Below are positions 1 to 8,179 of a stretch of 64,000 nucleotides of DNA, piece by piece. The notes beneath the pieces are model-generated. The model was not told where the DNA came from and made no database searches. It worked only from the letters and a program-made list of their open reading frames with translations. The stretch is from Arthrobacter crystallopoietes (lineage in GTDB: Bacteria; Actinomycetota; Actinomycetes; Actinomycetales; Micrococcaceae): positions 3,906,001 to 3,970,000 of the forward strand of contig NZ_CP018863.1 in assembly GCF_002849715.1 (NCBI RefSeq), written 5' to 3'. The first letter of the stretch is position 1; each line of letters starts with the position of its first letter. A program made the position numbers and the translations under genes.

Positions 1-1
1 A

Positions 2-2296
2 GCAGCCGGCTGGGATGTGCTGGTGGTCTCGGGCGACCGGGATGCGTTCCAGCTGATCACGGACAGTGTGACGGTGCTCTACCCGAAGAAGGGCATCAGC
101 GACATTCCGCCCATGGACGCCGCAGCTGTGGAGGCCAAGTACTTCGTTTCCCCGGGCCACTACTCGGATCTGGCGGCGCTCGTCGGCGAGACCGCGGACA
201 ATCTCCCCGGCGTACCGGGCGTGGGTCCAAAGACGGCCGCCAAATGGATCAACCAGTATGGCGGACTGGACGGCATCCTGGAGAACCTGGATGCCATCGG
301 CGGCAAAGTCGGTGACGCCCTCCGGGCCAATGTCGAGGAGGTCAAGCGCAACCGTCGGCTCAACCACCTGCTCCGGGACATGGACCTGCCGGTCAACCTG
401 GAAACCATGCTCCTGCAGCAGCCGGACCGGGACGCCATCGAGGAACTCTTCGACGCCCTCCAGTTCAACACTTTGCGCAAGCGGCTGATCGACACCTTCG
501 GCGGCGAGGAGCAGGTCGAGGACACCGAGGTCCACGCACCGCAGCACGTTGTTCTCACGAACGAGAAGGAACTGGACGACTGGCTCGACAGCACGAACCA
601 GCTCCCGGTTGCCGTGCAGCTGGTCACCGAGCAAACCACAGCAGGGGACGACGCCGTGGGGCTGGCCCTGGTGAGTCCCTCGGCTGCCGCTTACGTTGCC
701 TTTGAAGGCCTCGACGCCGATGCCGAACGCCGGCTGGCCGAGTGGCTGGAGGATCTGGATGCGCCCAAGGTCATCCACGATTTCAAGTCGGCCTACAAGC
801 TGCTCTCCGTCCGGGGCCTCGAGCTGGCTGGCGTCGTTGATGACACGGCGATTTCCGCTTACCTGATCCAGCCGGACCGCCGGAACTACGATCTGGCCGA
901 CCTGGCCCAATACCACTTGAAGCTGTCGGTAGCGTCGGCGGCCACTTCCGGCGGCGGCCAGCTGGAGCTGAGCCTGGGCGAGGACGATGTGGCGGCACCC
1001 GCCGTCGCAAAAGCATTTGCCTCGCTGGAACTGAGCGAACACTTTGCCGGCCAGCTCATCGAGCGCGGTGCGAACCAGTTGCTGGCGGGGCTGGACCTGC
1101 CGCTGTCCTGGGTGCTTGCGCGAATGGAACTGGACGGTATCGCCGTCGCCGTGGACAAGCTGGACGGCCTGCTGGACGGCTTCAGCACCACCATCAATGC
1201 TGCCAGTTCGGAAGCATTCCGGATCATCGGCAAGGAGATTAATCTCGGGTCGCCCAAGCAGCTCCAGACCGTCCTGTTCGACGAGCTGGAACTGCCCAAG
1301 ACGAAGAAGATCAAGACGGGCTACTCCACGGATGCGGACGCGCTGAATGATCTGATCGCCAAAACGCAGCACCCGTTCCTAGTGCAGCTGCTGGCCTACC
1401 GGGATGCCAGCAAACTCAAGCAGACGGTCGAAGGGCTGAAAAAGTCCGTGGCCGAGGACGGCCGCATCCACACCACCTATGCGCAGACAGTGGCGGCGAC
1501 CGGGCGCCTGTCGTCGAACAACCCGAACCTGCAGAACATCCCCGTCCGTTCCGAAGAAGGCCGCCGCATCCGTGAAGTCTTCATCGTGGGCGAAGGCTAC
1601 GAAACGCTGCTCACGGCGGACTACTCGCAGATCGAAATGCGCATCATGGCGCACCTCTCCGGCGACGAGGGACTGATCCAGGCCTTCCGCCAAGGCGAGG
1701 ACCTGCACAGGTTCGTCGGCGCCCACATCTTCGGCGTGGCCCCGGAAGAGGTCACCAGCGAGATGCGCGCCAAGGTGAAGGCGATGTCCTACGGCCTGGT
1801 GTACGGCCTGAGCTCCTTCGGCCTGTCCAAGCAGCTCAAGATTTCGGTTGACGAGGCCAGGACGCTGATGAAGGACTACTTCGCGCGGTTCGGCGCCGTC
1901 CGCGACTACCTGCGCGGCATCGTCGAGCAGGCACGTAAGGACGGCTTTACTTCCACGATTGAAGGCCGCCGCCGCTACCTGCCGGACCTGAACAGCGATA
2001 ACCGCCAGCTGCGGGAGATGTCGGAGCGCGCCGCGCTGAACGCGCCCATCCAGGGGTCGGCGGCGGACATCATCAAGAAGGCAATGCTCGGGGTCGATGC
2101 CGGGCTCAGGGCACAGAAGCTGTCCTCCAGGATGCTGTTGCAGGTGCATGACGAACTGGTACTCGAGGTCGCCCCGGGAGAGCGCGAGACGGTGGAGAAG
2201 CTGGTACGGGAGCAGATGGCGGCAGCGGCCGAGCTGACTGTTCCGTTGGACGTATCGGTCGGAGTCGGCAGCAACTGGAACGAAGCCGGCCACTGA
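2..2296 (+). CDS. polA: DNA polymerase I, 5' end missing
   Basis: Replicative gap-filling and repair polymerase. The reading frame is open from base 2, so the true start lies upstream of the window; roughly the first 100 residues of the 5'-3' exonuclease domain are absent. What remains begins with the conserved VVSGDRDAFQL stretch, followed by the helix-hairpin-helix part of the flap nuclease (VPGVGPKTAAKW). The middle domain is exonuclease-like, but I cannot find the DxE carboxylate motif of the Klenow proofreading site, so proofreading is probably lost, as in mycobacterial Pol I. The polymerase domain is complete: motif A DYSQIEMRIMAHLSGD near base 1620, motif B around KAMSYGLVYGLSSFG near 1780, and motif C QVHDELVLEV near 2142. 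In related actinobacteria polA is followed closely by rpsA and coaE, as here. Confidence 0.97.
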   Translation, partial: AAGWDVLVVSGDRDAFQLITDSVTVLYPKKGISDIPPMDAAAVEAKYFVSPGHYSDLAALVGETADNLPGVPGVGPKTAAKWINQYGGLDGILENLDAIGGKVGDALRANVEEVKRNRRLNHLLRDMDLPVNLETMLLQQPDRDAIEELFDALQFNTLRKRLIDTFGGEEQVEDTEVHAPQHVVLTNEKELDDWLDSTNQLPVAVQLVTEQTTAGDDAVGLALVSPSAAAYVAFEGLDADAERRLAEWLEDLDAPKVIHDFKSAYKLLSVRGLELAGVVDDTAISAYLIQPDRRNYDLADLAQYHLKLSVASAATSGGGQLELSLGEDDVAAPAVAKAFASLELSEHFAGQLIERGANQLLAGLDLPLSWVLARMELDGIAVAVDKLDGLLDGFSTTINAASSEAFRIIGKEINLGSPKQLQTVLFDELELPKTKKIKTGYSTDADALNDLIAKTQHPFLVQLLAYRDASKLKQTVEGLKKSVAEDGRIHTTYAQTVAATGRLSSNNPNLQNIPVRSEEGRRIREVFIVGEGYETLLTADYSQIEMRIMAHLSGDEGLIQAFRQGEDLHRFVGAHIFGVAPEEVTSEMRAKVKAMSYGLVYGLSSFGLSKQLKISVDEARTLMKDYFARFGAVRDYLRGIVEQARKDGFTSTIEGRRRYLPDLNSDNRQLREMSERAALNAPIQGSAADIIKKAMLGVDAGLRAQKLSSRMLLQVHDELVLEVAPGERETVEKLVREQMAAAAELTVPLDVSVGVGSNWNEAGH

Positions 2297-2303
2297 TCCG
2301 GAT

Positions 2304-2337
2304 AGCTGAAGCCGGGCCGCATAGGCCGGCTTCAGCT
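2304..2337 (+). terminator. hairpin after polA
   Basis: A perfect 12-bp inverted repeat (AGCTGAAGCCGG at 2304-2315, CCGGCTTCAGCT at 2326-2337) with a 10-nt loop lies 8 bases after the polA stop. There is no long T-run, so it is either a weak intrinsic terminator or an mRNA 3'-end stabiliser. Confidence 0.6.
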
Positions 2338-2445
2338 GTGCTGTCAGCACCGGGCAAGACTGAGGCGGCGGCTCTCATTTTTGTCTCATTTACTGCCGGT
2401 AGGGTTTCCCTGATCGTTGAAGCCGGCTATGCCAGGAGAATTCAA

Positions 2446-3126
2446 TTGCTTTTCGGCCAACAGCCGCCTGCACGCACGGCCGTCCGCTTACTTCTGCTGG
2501 TTACAGGCCTCATCATGGCGCTGTTCGTAGCCGTGTTCGCCCTCCACTACGTGATCCCGCTGGACGAAGCAAAGGAATTCGTGGACATCGGGGCCGAGGC
2601 CAACCTGCCCACCTGGTGGAACTCAGCGCTGCTGTTCCTGGTAGCCGCACTGGCCGCAACCTCCGCGCTGACTGCCCATGGCAGGACACGCATCTCCTGG
2701 ACGGTGATCGCGGCGGCCGCCGCATACCTGAGCCTCGACGAGGCAGCCCGGCTGCATGAGCGGCTCGCCCGGCCGCTCCTCGCCGCAGGACTGGACACCC
2801 CGACCTACCCCTGGCTCGCGCTGGGCGCGGTCGTCGGGATAGCCGGTGCCACGGTCCTGTTCTTCGCCGGACGGTCGCTGCCCCGGGAAACGGGACGGGC
2901 GCTCGCCCTGGGGCTGGGCTGCTACGGTGCAGGCGCACTCGGCGTCGAAGCATTCAACGGCTGGATCCGTCAGAACGGCCCGGATTACGTCTTCTCCGCG
3001 GGATTGATCCTGGAAGAGGGTCTGGAAATGCTCGGCTGCATCATCGCTGCAGGCGCCATCGCTGATCACCTCGCGAGGCGGCTGCAAAGGGCCCGGGATC
3101 TGGTAGAAGCCGAAAATGCCCATTAG
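2446..3126 (+). CDS. multi-pass membrane protein of unknown function
   Basis: I do not recognise a characterised family. The frame opens at 2338, but the best start is TTG at 2446: an AGGAG motif lies 7 bases upstream (2434-2438), and the upstream in-frame GTG abuts the polA hairpin. The resulting 226-residue protein has about six hydrophobic segments (near residues 11-36, 50-75, 80-95, 120-143, 151-170 and 180-205). Unusually for a membrane core, polar residues recur next to or in the helices: a SLDEAARLHER stretch near residue 95 and an EEGLEMLG stretch near residue 190. These could be ligands or catalytic groups. It lies between polA and an Eis-like acetyltransferase, whose probable promoter overlaps this gene's stop codon. 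Confidence 0.72.
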   Translation: MLFGQQPPARTAVRLLLLVTGLIMALFVAVFALHYVIPLDEAKEFVDIGAEANLPTWWNSALLFLVAALAATSALTAHGRTRISWTVIAAAAAYLSLDEAARLHERLARPLLAAGLDTPTYPWLALGAVVGIAGATVLFFAGRSLPRETGRALALGLGCYGAGALGVEAFNGWIRQNGPDYVFSAGLILEEGLEMLGCIIAAGAIADHLARRLQRARDLVEAENAH

Positions 3127-3137
3127 GCTCGTAAACC

Positions 3138-4448
3138 GTGGACACCAACGCGACAACCGCATCCTCGACCCTGCGGATTGAACAGTTCCCTGCGGAAACT
3201 GAGGGCGACACTCCCTCGGCCCGCTTTCAGGGCTGGTTCGACGCCGTCGATGCAGGTTTCCACGAAAGTTCTACCGAGGCAGCGCACCTAGCCGAATATG
3301 CGAAGGGCTACGCTGCGGACAACCGGGTGTTGTGGGGAATTTACGACGACGAGCCCCGCCCAGGCGTGTGGAGTCCCGATATCCCGGTAGCCACCTACGC
3401 CACCATGGTCAACAGCATGAATGTCGGCGGAGGCCGTCTGCTCGATGCCCACCAGATCACCGCCGTGACCGTCCGCCCCACCCACCGCCGGCGCGGACTG
3501 CTGCGGCGCTTGATCACCAGCGATCTCGAACAGGCCGCGCGCTCCGGTCTGGGCATCGCTGCGCTGACCGCATCCGAGGCGACGATCTACGGGCGCTTTG
3601 GCTTCGGAGCAGCAACTTTCACCCGCGAGGTGGAGGTGGACGTGCAGGAGCGTTTCGGCCTCCGCACGCCGCCGGCCGGAACGGTCGAGATGGCGGACCC
3701 GGCATCCCTGCAGCAGCTCGGGCCGGAGATCTTTGCCCGGTTCCACGCTAGGACTCCGGGTTCGGTGGCCCGGCAGTACGCCTACGCGAAGAGGATCTCC
3801 GGCCAATGGGGGAATGACAAACCGGAACCGGACAAGTCGATCCGGGCGGCCGTCCACTACGACAGCAACGGGATGCCCCAAGGATATGTGAGCTACCGGT
3901 TCGCCGGCTGGTCCAAGGAACCGTACACCATGAAGATCGTGGATCTGGCGGCCGCCAGCGGGGAAAGCTACCGGGAACTGTGGAGGTACCTGGGCTCCAT
4001 CGACCTGGTGCAACGGATCAGCTGGTCTCTTGCCCCGGTCGAAGATCCGTTGCCGTGGGCGCTGCAGGACGGCCGGGGCTACGCTGCCAAATCAGCCGAA
4101 GACGTGCTCTGGCTGCGTATTCTGGATCCGGTCAAGGCGTTCCAAGCGCGTCATTACGACGGCGAGGGCCGGCTTGCGCTGGAGATCGTCGATCCGCTCG
4201 GGCTGGCTGCAGGCCGGTTCTTGCTGGAGGCCGCCGGCGGAAACGCACGGGTGCAACCGCTGGCGGCGGACGACGCGGTGGATCTGAGCGTTGACGTCGA
4301 TGTGCTGGGCTCGCTCTATTTGGGCGGCGTCACGGCCGGAACGCTCGCTGCCGCCGGCAGACTGCCCGGTGCAACCGCGGACGCCGTCGGAAAGCTTGAA
4401 CGGATTTTCGCCACCACAGCACAGCCGTACTGCATCACGCACTTCTGA
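3138..4448 (+). CDS. Eis-type GNAT N-acetyltransferase
   Basis: A 436-residue protein with the architecture of the Eis (enhanced intracellular survival) family: an N-terminal GNAT domain, a second degenerate GNAT-like domain and a C-terminal SCP2-like domain. The acetyl-CoA loop is visible as [13 protein letters not shown] (near residues 113-125). The ATIYGRFGFG motif supplies the Tyr (about residue 151) that serves as general acid in Eis. The protein ends in Phe, matching the family's C-terminal Phe carboxylate that acts as the base. Members acetylate amines, including aminoglycosides and protein lysines; the substrate here cannot be read from sequence. The start is GTG. A TAGGCT -10 hexamer lies 8 bases upstream and overlaps the preceding stop codon, so the transcript may be leaderless or nearly so. 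Confidence 0.88.
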   Translation: MDTNATTASSTLRIEQFPAETEGDTPSARFQGWFDAVDAGFHESSTEAAHLAEYAKGYAADNRVLWGIYDDEPRPGVWSPDIPVATYATMVNSMNVGGGRLLDAHQITAVTVRPTHRRRGLLRRLITSDLEQAARSGLGIAALTASEATIYGRFGFGAATFTREVEVDVQERFGLRTPPAGTVEMADPASLQQLGPEIFARFHARTPGSVARQYAYAKRISGQWGNDKPEPDKSIRAAVHYDSNGMPQGYVSYRFAGWSKEPYTMKIVDLAAASGESYRELWRYLGSIDLVQRISWSLAPVEDPLPWALQDGRGYAAKSAEDVLWLRILDPVKAFQARHYDGEGRLALEIVDPLGLAAGRFLLEAAGGNARVQPLAADDAVDLSVDVDVLGSLYLGGVTAGTLAAAGRLPGATADAVGKLERIFATTAQPYCITHF

Positions 4449-4506
4449 GCAGCGACTGTCCGCCCGAGTGATCGTGAAGATAACCGACGCCACGGGCTGC
4501 AACGCT

Positions 4507-4536
4507 TTGACCGCAGTTGGCTCAAGCGGCTAGACT
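4507..4536 (+). promoter_or_regulatory. rpsA promoter
   Basis: TTGACC (4507-4512), an 18-bp spacer and TAGACT (4531-4536) form a near-consensus housekeeping promoter. The predicted transcript starts near 4543, giving rpsA a leader of about 148 nt. A perfect 10-bp palindrome, TGCGTACGCA, sits at 4551-4560 just inside the transcript. The rest of 4449-4690 holds no gene. Confidence 0.75.
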
Positions 4537-4690
4537 TATCGGGCGCGTAATGCGTACGCACTACCCTTTTATTAAAGTCCACCTCCGGACGGTCAATAAC
4601 CGCAAGGCTGCAGCTATCGTGTGCTGGTGCCGAACGTGGAGTCAAACTGTCCGGAACTAAGAAATCTATCCACATCGGAGCCCCTACTAC

Positions 4691-6172
4691 ATGACCATCA
4701 CCTCCACCGAGAAGCCCGGTACCCCCCAGGTCGCCATCAACGACATTGGTACCGCCGAAGACTTCCTCGCTGCCGTCGACGCCACCATCAAGTACTTCAA
4801 TGACGGTGATCTCGTCGAAGGTACCGTCGTCAAGGTTGACCGCGATGAAGTTCTGCTCGACATCGGTTACAAGACCGAAGGTGTCATCCCGTCCCGCGAG
4901 CTTTCCATCAAGCACGACGTTGATCCCGGCGAAGTTGTCGCCGTAGGCGATCAGGTCGAAGCCCTTGTCCTTACCAAGGAAGACAAGGAAGGCCGCCTCA
5001 TTCTCTCCAAGAAGCGTGCTCAGTACGAGCGTGCCTGGGGCGACATCGAGAAGGTCAAGGAAGAGGACGGTGTCGTTACCGGTACCGTCATCGAGGTCGT
5101 CAAGGGTGGTCTTATCCTCGACATCGGCCTGCGCGGCTTCCTGCCCGCTTCCCTCGTCGAGATGCGCCGTGTGCGCGACCTGGCTCCGTACATCGGCCAG
5201 AAGATCGAAGCCAAAATCATCGAGCTGGACAAGAACCGCAACAACGTTGTGCTCTCCCGCCGTGCATGGCTCGAGCAGACCCAGTCCGAGGTCCGCTCCA
5301 CCTTCCTCAACAAGCTGGAAAAGGGCCAGGTTCGTCCCGGCGTCGTTTCCTCCATCGTCAACTTCGGTGCATTCGTGGACCTGGGCGGCGTCGACGGTCT
5401 GGTACACGTCTCCGAGCTGTCCTGGAAGCACATCGACCACCCGTCCGAGGTTGTCGAAGTTGGCCAGGAAGTCACCGTCGAGGTTCTGGAAGTCGACCTG
5501 GACCGCGAGCGTGTCTCCCTGTCGCTGAAGGCTACGCAGGAAGATCCGTGGCAGACCTTCGCCCGCACCCACGCCCTTGGGCAGGTTGTTCCGGGTAAGG
5601 TCACCAAGCTGGTTCCGTTCGGTGCGTTCGTCCGCGTCGAAGACGGCATCGAAGGCCTGGTCCACATCTCCGAGCTGGCCGTCCGCCACGTTGAGCTGGC
5701 CGAGCAGGTTGTCTCCGTTGGCGACGAGCTGTTCGTCAAGGTCATCGACATCGACCTCGAGCGCCGCCGCATCTCCCTCAGCCTCAAGCAGGCCAACGAG
5801 GGCGTTGACCCGGAGGGTACCGAGTTCGACCCGGCCCTGTACGGTATGGCTGCCGAGTACGACGAAGAGGGCAACTACAAGTACCCGGAGGGCTTCGATC
5901 CGGAGTCCAACGAGTGGCTCGAGGGTTACGAGACCCAGCGCGCCGCTTGGGAGCAGCAGTACGCTGACGCCCAGGCCCGTTGGGAATCGCACAAGAAGCA
6001 GGTTGCCCAGCACCTGCAGGAAGACACCCAGGCTACTTCCGAGACCGGCGAATCCGCTGCAACCAGCTACTCATCTGAGCCCGCTCAGACTGAGACCGCC
6101 AGCACCGGTGGCGGAACGCTCGCTTCGGATGAGGCCCTCGCCGCACTGCGCGAGAAGCTCACCGGCAACTAA
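4691..6172 (+). CDS. rpsA: 30S ribosomal protein S1
   Basis: Binds mRNA on the small ribosomal subunit during translation initiation. The 493-residue protein has four S1 OB-fold repeats (about residues 36-105, 122-190, 207-277 and 294-364). The last two carry the canonical NFGAFVDLGG / PFGAFVRVEDG core followed by GLVHVSEL / GLVHISEL. Four repeats rather than six is usual for actinobacterial S1. A Glu/Gln/Ala-rich tail of about 130 residues follows and is probably disordered. The ATG start has only a distant GGAG upstream (11-nt spacing). Codon use is strongly biased to C-ending codons, typical of highly expressed genes. Regulation is likely through the long leader and the strong promoter. 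Confidence 0.98.
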   Translation: MTITSTEKPGTPQVAINDIGTAEDFLAAVDATIKYFNDGDLVEGTVVKVDRDEVLLDIGYKTEGVIPSRELSIKHDVDPGEVVAVGDQVEALVLTKEDKEGRLILSKKRAQYERAWGDIEKVKEEDGVVTGTVIEVVKGGLILDIGLRGFLPASLVEMRRVRDLAPYIGQKIEAKIIELDKNRNNVVLSRRAWLEQTQSEVRSTFLNKLEKGQVRPGVVSSIVNFGAFVDLGGVDGLVHVSELSWKHIDHPSEVVEVGQEVTVEVLEVDLDRERVSLSLKATQEDPWQTFARTHALGQVVPGKVTKLVPFGAFVRVEDGIEGLVHISELAVRHVELAEQVVSVGDELFVKVIDIDLERRRISLSLKQANEGVDPEGTEFDPALYGMAAEYDEEGNYKYPEGFDPESNEWLEGYETQRAAWEQQYADAQARWESHKKQVAQHLQEDTQATSETGESAATSYSSEPAQTETASTGGGTLASDEALAALREKLTGN

Positions 6173-6194
6173 TTCCGCCTGCCCTCACGGGTAA

Positions 6195-6240
6195 GCAGAC
6201 AAAAGAACCCCCGTCCTCGGACGGGGGTTCTTTTGTCTGC
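6195..6240. terminator. bidirectional intrinsic terminator
   Basis: A perfect 21-bp inverted repeat (6195-6215 with 6220-6240) around a 4-nt loop CTCG, with a GC-rich inner stem and A-rich/T-rich flanks (AAAAGAAC, GTTCTTTT) on both sides. It lies between convergent rpsA and the methyltransferase gene and can terminate both. Confidence 0.93.
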
Positions 6241-6251
6241 GCGGGACGATC

Positions 6252-7379
6252 CTAGGGCCGGCGGATGCTGACCGTGACAGTGAATTTCGGGTTGCGGGCG
6301 ACCTCGCGGGTCGTCCCGACGAGCCGGTTCAGGGCCTGCTTGTATGCGAGATGGCTGTTCCACACCGTCCACAGCTCGCCGCCGGGAGCGAGTACTCGGC
6401 CGGCATCGGCGAACAGCTTCAGGGCGATGCCGGCATGCACCGCGTTCCCGATGTGGAACGGGGGATTGAGCACAATGAGTTCCTCGGTGGAGTCTGGCAG
6501 CGCGGACAGGGCATCGTCCCGTTGGACGGTCACCCGCGCGCTGAGGCCGTTTGCCTCCGCGGTTGCCCGGGCCGAGGCGACGGCGGACGCGGACTGGTCC
6601 GTGGCCAGGACAGCCAGGTCCGGCCGCAAGAGTGCGAGGTACGCTGCAATCGTCCCGTTGCCGCACCCCAGATCTACGGCCCGCCGGGCAGCGCGGGCAC
6701 CGGCAAGTGCCGGTAGCAGGAACCGGGTACCCATATCGAGCTTGGCCCCACCGAACGTAGCGCCGAAGGCGACAATCCGCAACGGAGCCGGCAGCCCGAC
6801 GTCGTACTCTTCCTGGAGCGGGAAACGGATGCGGACGTCGTCGCGGGGCACGGTGGCTGTCAGTACCCGGGCCTTCTGCCGGCCACGCCCGGCGCTCACC
6901 GACGAGAATGCCGTTCCCAGCACCTGGTTCATGGCGGGGGACATGTGTTTGTCGCGCCCGCCGGCGAGCACGGTCACGTCGGGCCCCGCAGCGGCGGCGA
7001 TGAAAGCTGCCGCTTCCTCAAGGGCATCCAGTGACCGCGGCAGCTGCATCAGCACCAGCCGGGTGCCCGTAAACAGCTCCGGGCCCATAGAGTGGTGGGT
7101 AAAGCCGTCGAGCTCTAGCGCGCGGGCGTTGTTCTCCAACGCCTGTTCGGCAGAGAGCGGATCCTGATGGACTCGCAGCCCGGTGAAGCCTGCGGCGGCC
7201 AAGGACAGAGTCAGCGCACCGTAATGGTCGTTGACCACGGCGATCTCGTTGCCCTGCAACCTGGCCAGCAGCGGGGCCGCCGTATCGAGCAGCAGCCGGT
7301 CGGCCGCATCCGCCGCGTAGAGGTTCTCCGCTTCCACGTCGGGCCAGCGGCGCAAGAGCGCCAGGTTCAATTCAGGCAA
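6252..7379 (-). CDS. RsmC/RlmG-type rRNA (guanine-N2-)methyltransferase
   Basis: Class I SAM-dependent methyltransferase that methylates a guanine N2 in 16S (RsmC) or 23S (RlmG) rRNA; sequence alone does not decide which. The catalytic half is C-terminal: the SAM loop VDLGCGNGTIAAYLA and the NPPFH catalytic motif of N2-guanine methyltransferases. The N-terminal half is a degenerate duplicate used for substrate binding. A much longer open frame exists, but it overlaps the upstream YigZ-like gene for 360 bases. I place the start at TTG 7379, which overlaps the upstream stop region by 8 bases and begins LPELNLALLRRWPDVEAENL. This gives 375 residues, the usual family length (RlmG about 378). Probably translationally coupled to the upstream gene. 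Confidence 0.87.
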   Translation of the reverse strand: MPELNLALLRRWPDVEAENLYAADAADRLLLDTAAPLLARLQGNEIAVVNDHYGALTLSLAAAGFTGLRVHQDPLSAEQALENNARALELDGFTHHSMGPELFTGTRLVLMQLPRSLDALEEAAAFIAAAAGPDVTVLAGGRDKHMSPAMNQVLGTAFSSVSAGRGRQKARVLTATVPRDDVRIRFPLQEEYDVGLPAPLRIVAFGATFGGAKLDMGTRFLLPALAGARAARRAVDLGCGNGTIAAYLALLRPDLAVLATDQSASAVASARATAEANGLSARVTVQRDDALSALPDSTEELIVLNPPFHIGNAVHAGIALKLFADAGRVLAPGGELWTVWNSHLAYKQALNRLVGTTREVARNPKFTVTVSIRRP

Positions 7380-8052
7380 GATCCACCCACTCGGTGCCGC
7401 GCGGCACGGCCGGTTCTCCGCCCGCGGTGAGCGAAGCAAGCTGCTCATGGAAGCGGGCCAGCACCTCAGGTTCATCCGCAAGGGCCACGTTGATAGCGAC
7501 CCCGGCCGCCCCATAGTCGCTGCCGAGCACGGTGACACCTGCGGCACGCAGCTCGTTCTCGAGCCGGCCGGCTTGGGCGTGTTCCGCAGCGACGGCATAC
7601 AGCTGCATGCGCCGCCGCGGCACCAATCGAGCCGAGGCCACGGCCTGCGACACCGACTCCGAGTAGGCGCGCACCAGACCGCCGGCGCCCAGCAGGATTC
7701 CGCCGAAATAGCGTACGACGACGGCCGCAACGTCGCTCAGGTCCGTCACCCCGGGCGCTGTCTCGCGTTTGGTCAGAGCCTCCAGCATCGGGAGGCCGGC
7801 GGTACCGGAGGGTTCGCCGTCGTCATTGGAACGTTGCACGTCGCGATCCGGACCCAGGACGAACGCAGAACAATGGTGCCGGGCATCATGGAACTCCTTG
7901 CGCAGGTCGGCGACAAGGTCCCGCGCGGCTCCCTCGGTCTCGACGCGGCGAAGTACCGTGATGAAGCGGGAGCGCTTGATCTCGATTTCGTGCCGGTGTT
8001 CGCCAGCAATGGTCGTATAGCTGGTAACCGTGGACTGGGAGGCTGGATGCAC
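7372..8052 (-). CDS. YigZ / IMPACT family protein
   Basis: A 226-residue protein of the UPF0029/IMPACT family: an N-terminal YigZ domain (SRFITVLRRV, then a DARHHCSAFVLG and SNDDGEPSGTAG region) followed by VVRYFGGILLGAGGLVRAYS and a C-terminal DUF1949-type ferredoxin-like domain. The eukaryotic relative regulates translation initiation through GCN2. The bacterial role is undefined, although the fold resembles ribosome-binding domains, which would fit co-transcription with an rRNA methyltransferase. The GTG start lies exactly 6 bases after a TAGGCT -10 hexamer, so the mRNA is predicted to be leaderless. Divergent from coaE. Confidence 0.9.
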   Translation of the reverse strand: MHPASQSTVTSYTTIAGEHRHEIEIKRSRFITVLRRVETEGAARDLVADLRKEFHDARHHCSAFVLGPDRDVQRSNDDGEPSGTAGLPMLEALTKRETAPGVTDLSDVAAVVVRYFGGILLGAGGLVRAYSESVSQAVASARLVPRRRMQLYAVAAEHAQAGRLENELRAAGVTVLGSDYGAAGVAINVALADEPEVLARFHEQLASLTAGGEPAVPRGTEWVDLA

Positions 8053-8058
8053 CCAACC

Positions 8059-8064
8059 AGCCTA
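8059..8064 (-). promoter_or_regulatory. -10 element for the YigZ-like gene
   Basis: TAGGCT on the minus strand, 6 bases from the GTG at 8052. This is the spacing expected when transcription begins at the start codon. Confidence 0.6.
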
Positions 8065-8167
8065 GTACGGCGGCAGCCATCCTGCGCCCTCCCACCAGCG
8101 CCCGCGCCGGGCGGAGGCCTGTTTGAGCCTGAGGGAGATGGTTGGTGGGGGAGGGCTGCCGTCTGGC

Positions 8168-8173
8168 TAGACT
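8168..8173 (+). promoter_or_regulatory. -10 element for coaE
   Basis: TAGACT with exactly 6 bases before the GTG at 8180, and no Shine-Dalgarno sequence. Predicted leaderless transcript. Confidence 0.62.
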
Positions 8174-8179
8174 GATGCT

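Noticed and set aside
4316..6013. Long open frame antisense to rpsA
   Set aside because: Shadow of rpsA; Leu/Asp/Val-rich mirror of the S1 repeats and no ribosome site.
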